DNA of 64,000 bases, taken from assembly GCF_000208865.1 (NCBI RefSeq), contig NC_018396.1, positions 1,240,001-1,304,000 of the forward strand. Reading direction: 5' to 3'. Shown here in pieces: positions 59,801 through 64,000 of the stretch (position 1 is the first letter of the stretch; the number at the start of each line of letters is the position of its first letter). Source of the DNA: Neospora caninum Liverpool (lineage: Eukaryota > Apicomplexa > Conoidasida > Eucoccidiorida > Sarcocystidae). The notes beneath the pieces are model-generated. The model worked only from the letters and a program-made list of their open reading frames with translations. It searched no databases and was not told the origin of the DNA. A program made the position numbers and the translations under genes.

Positions 59801-61177
59801 AGCACGTGGCTGCGGGCCCGTTTCTCCCTCAGCCCGGAGTTGTTCCCCGGGGTGGCGGGGCGCCTGGCGCGGGGCTCGTCGGCGAAGCGGCCCTCGGGCT
59901 CTCTGTACACCCCGGGACGCACCCCGGGGTGACCGTGCAGCCGCATGGGGGTGCGCCGCAGCAGATACCGTCTTCGTCGTTCCCCCTGGGCCACCACGCT
60001 GGCTTCCTGCCACCCCACCTGAGTGGCGATCCGGGGGCCGGGGCATATGGCCTGCCAGGGCAGGGGACCGCCCGGGGCCTGGGGCCCGTGGGAGACCCCG
60101 GCAGGCCCGAAGCTGCAGCGCGAGACAGAGAAGGTTTGCACGCCAGCGGCAGCGACACCTTAGGCGCCTTGCCAGGAGGGCCGACCAGTGTCCCCGGAAG
60201 GCCCGCAGGGGGCGTCGGCGCAGAGGAGCAGGGTCTGGACGCTGTGCCAGGGTGGAAAGAATTCGCAGCCGACGGCCTGCGGGAAAATATGGATGTGGCC
60301 AAACTTGCACAGGTGAGAGAAGAAGCGAGAGCCGGAGAAAAGGTGTAAAGCGTCGCACATAGGGCCAAGTGAGGAAACACGAGATGCCACGGGGAGGAGG
60401 GGCGACGGAGCCGGAACGTTGGCAGTAAAGGAAAGAAGAGAGACTGCCGTGTTCGCTTGTGTTATCATGCAATACCAGTTGTCGAGCCCTGCCTTCTCAC
60501 GCATCGCGCTGCCCCACAAAACAGATTCCAATGCTTGACCCGTATACTCTCCACGCGTCTTACAAATATAGGTTATTATAATATATATATATATATATGT
60601 GTGTAAATGTAGATGTAGATATATGTATCTGTGTATGTGTAGGTGTATTTGGGTCCATATCGGCAGCTCGGAGTTGCGTGGGTGTGTGAATCGTGTGTTT
60701 GCACTCACGTTGAGGCAGGGCTCTTGACTGGAGCCGAGACATAAAACGCGTAGAAAACAACATTGATTTGATCGCATAGACAGGTGTGCTGGATCAGAAA
60801 TTACAGAGAAACTTGTGGATCGCCTGTGTCACGCGGCACCCGCAAACTAACACAGCTGCAGAGCACGGAGGCGTCACTTCGGCACGTCGAATTGTAAAAT
60901 CCTAATTTCTACCAGTGCATCGGTCTTCGTGTACCGATGCATGTCACAAACACATCTTCATATGTGTGTATCTCTTTTTGCTGATACATCTGAGTTCTGT
61001 TATAGAAATACAAATATATATATATATCGAATTACTATCTGGATTCCTTCTCTGCCTGTTTTTGCTCAGCATCCTGAGCTCCTCAAAGATCCGCGGATCA
61101 AGTCGCGGTTTATGCGTCTGCTGAGCCGACATGAACAAATCAAAAATCTCTTCCGCATGCTCGGCCTGGACGTCTGA
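43259..61177 (+). CDS. Virilizer/VIRMA-like m6A methyltransferase complex scaffold
   Basis: Fourteen exons: 43259-44346, 44844-48084, 48418-49424, 49760-50291, 50730-52934, 53286-53627, 54159-54521, 54664-55458, 55859-56056, 56369-56761, 57327-57575, 58069-58317, 58813-60312 and 61070-61177; 4089 aa, in phase throughout. Seen: residues ~178-360 resemble the Virilizer N-terminal domain (LVIVGVHHLVHP ... VDQIIVCGKYRTLSVVLFGH). Long Leu-rich helical repeats follow, broken by acidic and Gly/Ala/Pro insertions. Residues ~3623-3643 read DPFRSR-x4-SRAPSKHVDDY, the signature found near the C-terminus of animal VIRMA and plant VIR. Family knowledge: Virilizer is the largest scaffold of the nuclear METTL3-METTL14-WTAP mRNA m6A writer and links it to 3'-end processing. 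A Pro/Gly/Gln-rich region and a short helical end (HPELLKDPRIKSRF...) follow. It is far larger than human VIRMA (about 1800 aa), mainly through low-complexity insertions. The start is the first ATG of the frame; exon 3 reads through a 40-bp pyrimidine/CAG segment too short to be an intron. Confidence 0.87.
44438..44588. repeat. Degenerate (CTAT)n/(CTGTAT)n repeat, intron 1 of Virilizer-like gene
   Basis: About 150 bp of imperfect CTAT, CTGT and TCTC units lie between exons ending at 44346 and starting at 44844. Confidence 0.9.
53734..53808. repeat. (CTAT)n tetranucleotide microsatellite, intron 6 of Virilizer-like gene
   Basis: About 18 nearly perfect CTAT units; the longest clean tetranucleotide array in the window. 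Confidence 0.95.
58522..58548. repeat. (TA)n microsatellite, intron 12 of Virilizer-like gene
   Basis: TA run after a TATGCATA word, between exons ending at 58317 and starting at 58813. Confidence 0.9.
58813..60312 (+). other. Pro/Gly/Gln/Ala-rich low-complexity exon of the Virilizer-like protein
   Basis: This 500-codon exon encodes the conserved HVDDY signature near its start, then about 400 residues dominated by Pro, Gly, Ala, Gln and Ser with few charges. The sequence is frequently (C/G)-rich with GGCCC/GGGGCC words. It is likely to be disordered; expansion relative to other family members is inferred. Confidence 0.8.
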
Positions 61178-61353
61178 ACACCGAGGCCACACAACTGCGG
61201 CTCCTCTCGACACATATGATACATGAGTTTGCGTGCATCTGTGAATATCTGCAAATACATGATTGTGGAGGGATATACCTTTCCAGGTGCACGCGTGTGG
61301 AAAAGCATCAGAACGGTCTGAAGCGATCGACTTCTAAACGCAGATACATACAT

Positions 61354-61358
<5 letters not shown>

Positions 61359-61393
<35 letters not shown>
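61359..61393. repeat. (TA)n microsatellite
   Basis: About 17 TA units, roughly 180 bp after the stop codon of the Virilizer-like gene. Confidence 0.95.
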
Positions 61394-61395
<2 letters not shown>

Positions 61396-63319
61396 TAATG
61401 TGTGTATACGTGAATGGGTGAGCGCATGCGTCTACAATAGATCGGTTGTATGCATGCATGAAAGGCGTGTGATGTTTTTTGGTGTGGAAAGGGAGGAGGG
61501 ATCCGGTTTTGTTCTTGGTTTTGGCTTTTGCGAAACGTCTCGCATGCGCAATTTGAGAAGCGTGGAAGTCGGCGACGCCCCAGTCTCTGCTTTGTCTGTT
61601 TTTATTCACCGTCCGTCACCATGTTTGCACGTGTGTTGGTGTCCCCTTTGGTGCTGTTGCCTTCTGCGTCTCGCCATCTGTTCTGTCTTTCTTCAGCTCT
61701 TCATTTCCTCTTCCTCTTTTTTGCTTCCCTTCTGTCGAGGCGGCGCGGCCTTTTTTTTCCTGGTGCCGTTGCCCCGCCTCCTTCGTCTTGCGTGTCTCGC
61801 TTCTTCGAAGCTTGTGTTCCGCGAGGACGGTTGCTTTCCTTTGCTCCCCTTTTCTCTCTGTCATGAATTTCGGCAAAACGTTCCCTAAAGACGGCGTCAA
61901 CCTCTTATTTCCTCGCGAGACGCTGGCAGGACGCAAAAACTCATAATTTCTTGGTCACATCGAAGCGCGTTTAAAATGGCCTTAAAAGTCCGCTCGTCAC
62001 CAACCCCATGAAGACATCATCTGTGCCTTTTTTTCGTACACCACGGAACACCCACGAAACACGGAGCTCGACACGCTTCTTCTCTTTCTGGACTGCCCCG
62101 TTCGGCGCTGCCTCGCTGACAGGCCCACGGCTGTGGGGTGACCCCCATTCTGTCGTTCAAAGGCCTTTCTGTTTCTCCAGTTCCGGCGCTGTTTTTCCGC
62201 GCCTCGCCTGTTTGGCCCTGTTGAGATCCCTAACCTGCGTCACGCGCTGCTCGTTCCTGGGGCATTTCTCTTTCTGCGCTTGCTGTTCTAGAGGGGAGTC
62301 TCTCTCTCTCTGTTCAAAACAGACACCAACTTCTCTCTCCCTCCTTTACCTTCCTTTACGAGCGTCTCTCCCTCTGTGTGTTCTTGACAACCTCTCTCTT
62401 CCTATATGTATGCGGGATCCGGGCCTTTCTCTGTCTCGTGTTCTCAGTCATCGCCGGAGACTCCGCTCAGGCGAGCTTTCTATCTGCGTCGCGCCACTTT
62501 CACAATCCTTCACACGATTCTCTCTCTCTCTGCCCACTTCCCAGAGGTTCTCTGTCTCCTGCGTGGCTGCACCATTCACATCGTTTTTGTGCTCTGTAGG
62601 ACTGATCACAAGAACCTGAGGAGCGAAGGGCGTTGGAGATATGCCCTCGATTCTTGCGCAAAGCGTGAGGCCGAGCGAAGGAAGCCAGGCTAACTGGGAG
62701 TTCCGTGATAGCCGTGAGGTAGACTGTTCGCAAGGTGAGAACACGACGGAGCTGTGGAGGCAGACACAGCGATTGGAAGCAAGAACGCTTCGCCTTGAAG
62801 ACGAGACTGAGGGAAGGAAACAAACGCGCAGTTTTTGCATGCTAAGCCAGCAACACTCTCAACACACTCAGCTGCTGTCAGATAAAACAAAAAAATGCCT
62901 CCGCCTGTAAAGCAGAAGCATCGGGCGCAACCGATGCACCGCGCCGCGCAGAATCACACACAGCAGAACTCCCCAAGGCGTGCATGCAGTCCTCTGGAAG
63001 AAGAGACAGCGCCTTGCACGGAAAGGCGAAAGCTGCCCCGCGCATTAGTCCCCACGCCTGGCCAACCTTCCGGAGGCGACGCTACAGAACGAAGCGCAGG
63101 CAAACTTCCACCGCGCCATTTCCTTTCTACAGGAATGTCGCCATCCGCCATAAAAACAATTCAGAACACGCCCTTCGACAGGAACTCGACAGGAACAAGA
63201 TACACTTTCACAACGTCCCCGAATCAAGAGCCTATGGCGCCAGCGAAACATGCGTTTTCCATGCATGCAAAACGAATATGTAGAGCATCAAGTCTACATA
63301 CGGACACGCAGACACAAAC

Positions 63320-63347
63320 ATATATATATATATATATATATATATAC
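63320..63347. repeat. (TA)n microsatellite
   Basis: About 14 TA units in the right flank; further TA runs occur at 63875-63906 and 63947-63967. Confidence 0.95.
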
Positions 63348-63879
63348 ACGTAAATAATAAGGATATACGTGCGTGTACATCCAGATATACATGTGTAGAA
63401 AGAGAAATATGACACCAGACAAGACTTCCCAGTCGTTGAGGCTGTGATATGAGACAATGGTGGAGGGGAAGTTCACGCGGGACGACTGTACAGGGCACAC
63501 CGAGGATAGAACAGTTACGTGCAATCGAAATGAGGCTGTGTGTCACTCTCTACCGGAGAGACGACGAGCCTTAGATGGGGCGTTCCGTGTCGTTTCTCAA
63601 TCTGTCTAAATGGTTCTTCGTCCGTTCAACAAAGTCGGGACGTCTCTCTTGTCATTCGTAGTCGAGGTCCGAAGACATATATGAGGAGCGTTGCTGACCG
63701 CTGTCGTCTTCTTCCAAGCTCTTCAAAAGTGCCTAACACACGACAAGAGAAACAGACCAACGAACACACAGACGATAGACTATCCGCTCTGTGATTCTTC
63801 ACTTGGCATTCGCCTCATGAAATGACGCGGAGGAGAACCCTGCACTAAACTACGTGCGTATATCATACCTATTCACATA

Positions 63880-63910
<31 letters not shown>

Positions 63911-64000
63911 AGATCGATAGGTAGAAATACATCTCTATTTATTGGGATAATATATATATATATATATGAGAGCAAGCTGGACAAAGTGGTATGCTCCTGG

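Larger units (their letters stand above)
61178..64000. other. Non-coding right flank
   Basis: This is the 3' flank of the Virilizer-like gene plus unassigned sequence. From about 61600 to 62600 the plus strand is pyrimidine-rich, as in coccidian leaders or introns, so a plus-strand gene may start beyond the window. TA microsatellites lie at 61359-61393, 63320-63347, 63875-63906 and 63947-63967. No coding exon could be supported. Confidence 0.5.

Noticed and set aside
62008..62619. 203-codon plus-strand frame in the right flank
   Set aside because: It is a translation of pyrimidine-rich leader-like sequence (Ser/Leu/Phe-rich) without domain, start context or splice partners.
1..64000. Search for tRNA, rRNA, CRISPR arrays, insertion sequences or viral elements
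   Set aside because: No cloverleaf-like element, rRNA core, regularly spaced repeats, transposase or reverse-transcriptase frame was recognised by eye. A covariance-model scan would be decisive.

Overview
The window looks like nuclear DNA of a coccidian apicomplexan of the Toxoplasma/Neospora/Hammondia group. Coding exons are GC-rich. Introns have GTRAG donors and pyrimidine-rich AG acceptors and often carry (TA)n or (CTAT)n microsatellites. Intergenic gaps are 1.5-4 kb, several predicted proteins have long Ser/Pro/Gly/Glu-rich insertions, and TGCATGC-type words recur. I cannot tell which genus it is. All gene models below were built by hand from reading frames, splice signals and phase bookkeeping. 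Every model sums to a whole number of codons; the weak junctions are named.

Left part (1-16 kb). A four-exon plus-strand gene (2280-3961) encodes a TRAX/translin-family protein. A minus-strand gene (9764-6276) encodes a signal-peptide-bearing seven-helix protein of the CREST superfamily (TMEM8/PGAP6/myomaker-like) and contains a 21-nt micro-exon. A minus-strand two-exon gene (14563-13485) encodes a 118-aa membrane protein with a signal sequence, one further membrane helix and a short tail.

Middle part (16-42 kb). A plus-strand gene (16896-19297) encodes a staphylococcal-nuclease-like protein with an MGC N-terminus (myristoylation/palmitoylation pattern), an intact set of catalytic residues and an Arg/Ser-rich tail. 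A seven-exon plus-strand gene (23334-29927) encodes a 1006-aa signal-anchored coiled-coil protein with a C-terminal hydrophobic hairpin; I do not recognise it. A minus-strand eight-exon gene (36611-31502) encodes a 925-aa, largely disordered protein ending in an RRM-like fold. A minus-strand single-exon gene (41561-39999) encodes a 520-aa low-complexity protein with a DPWxxL motif.

Right part (42-64 kb). One plus-strand gene of 14 exons (43259-61177, 4089 aa) fills nearly 18 kb. Its N-terminus resembles the Virilizer N-terminal domain, and near its C-terminus it has the FRSR...SRxPSxHVDDY signature of VIR/VIRMA, the scaffold subunit of the m6A mRNA methyltransferase complex. After it I see no supportable gene up to the window end.

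Three of the eight genes (TRAX-like, SNase-like, Virilizer) belong to RNA- or nucleic-acid-processing families, and a fourth has a possible RNA-binding fold. They have separate promoters, so nothing suggests co-regulation beyond two divergent pairs: 14563/16896 and 41561/43259.
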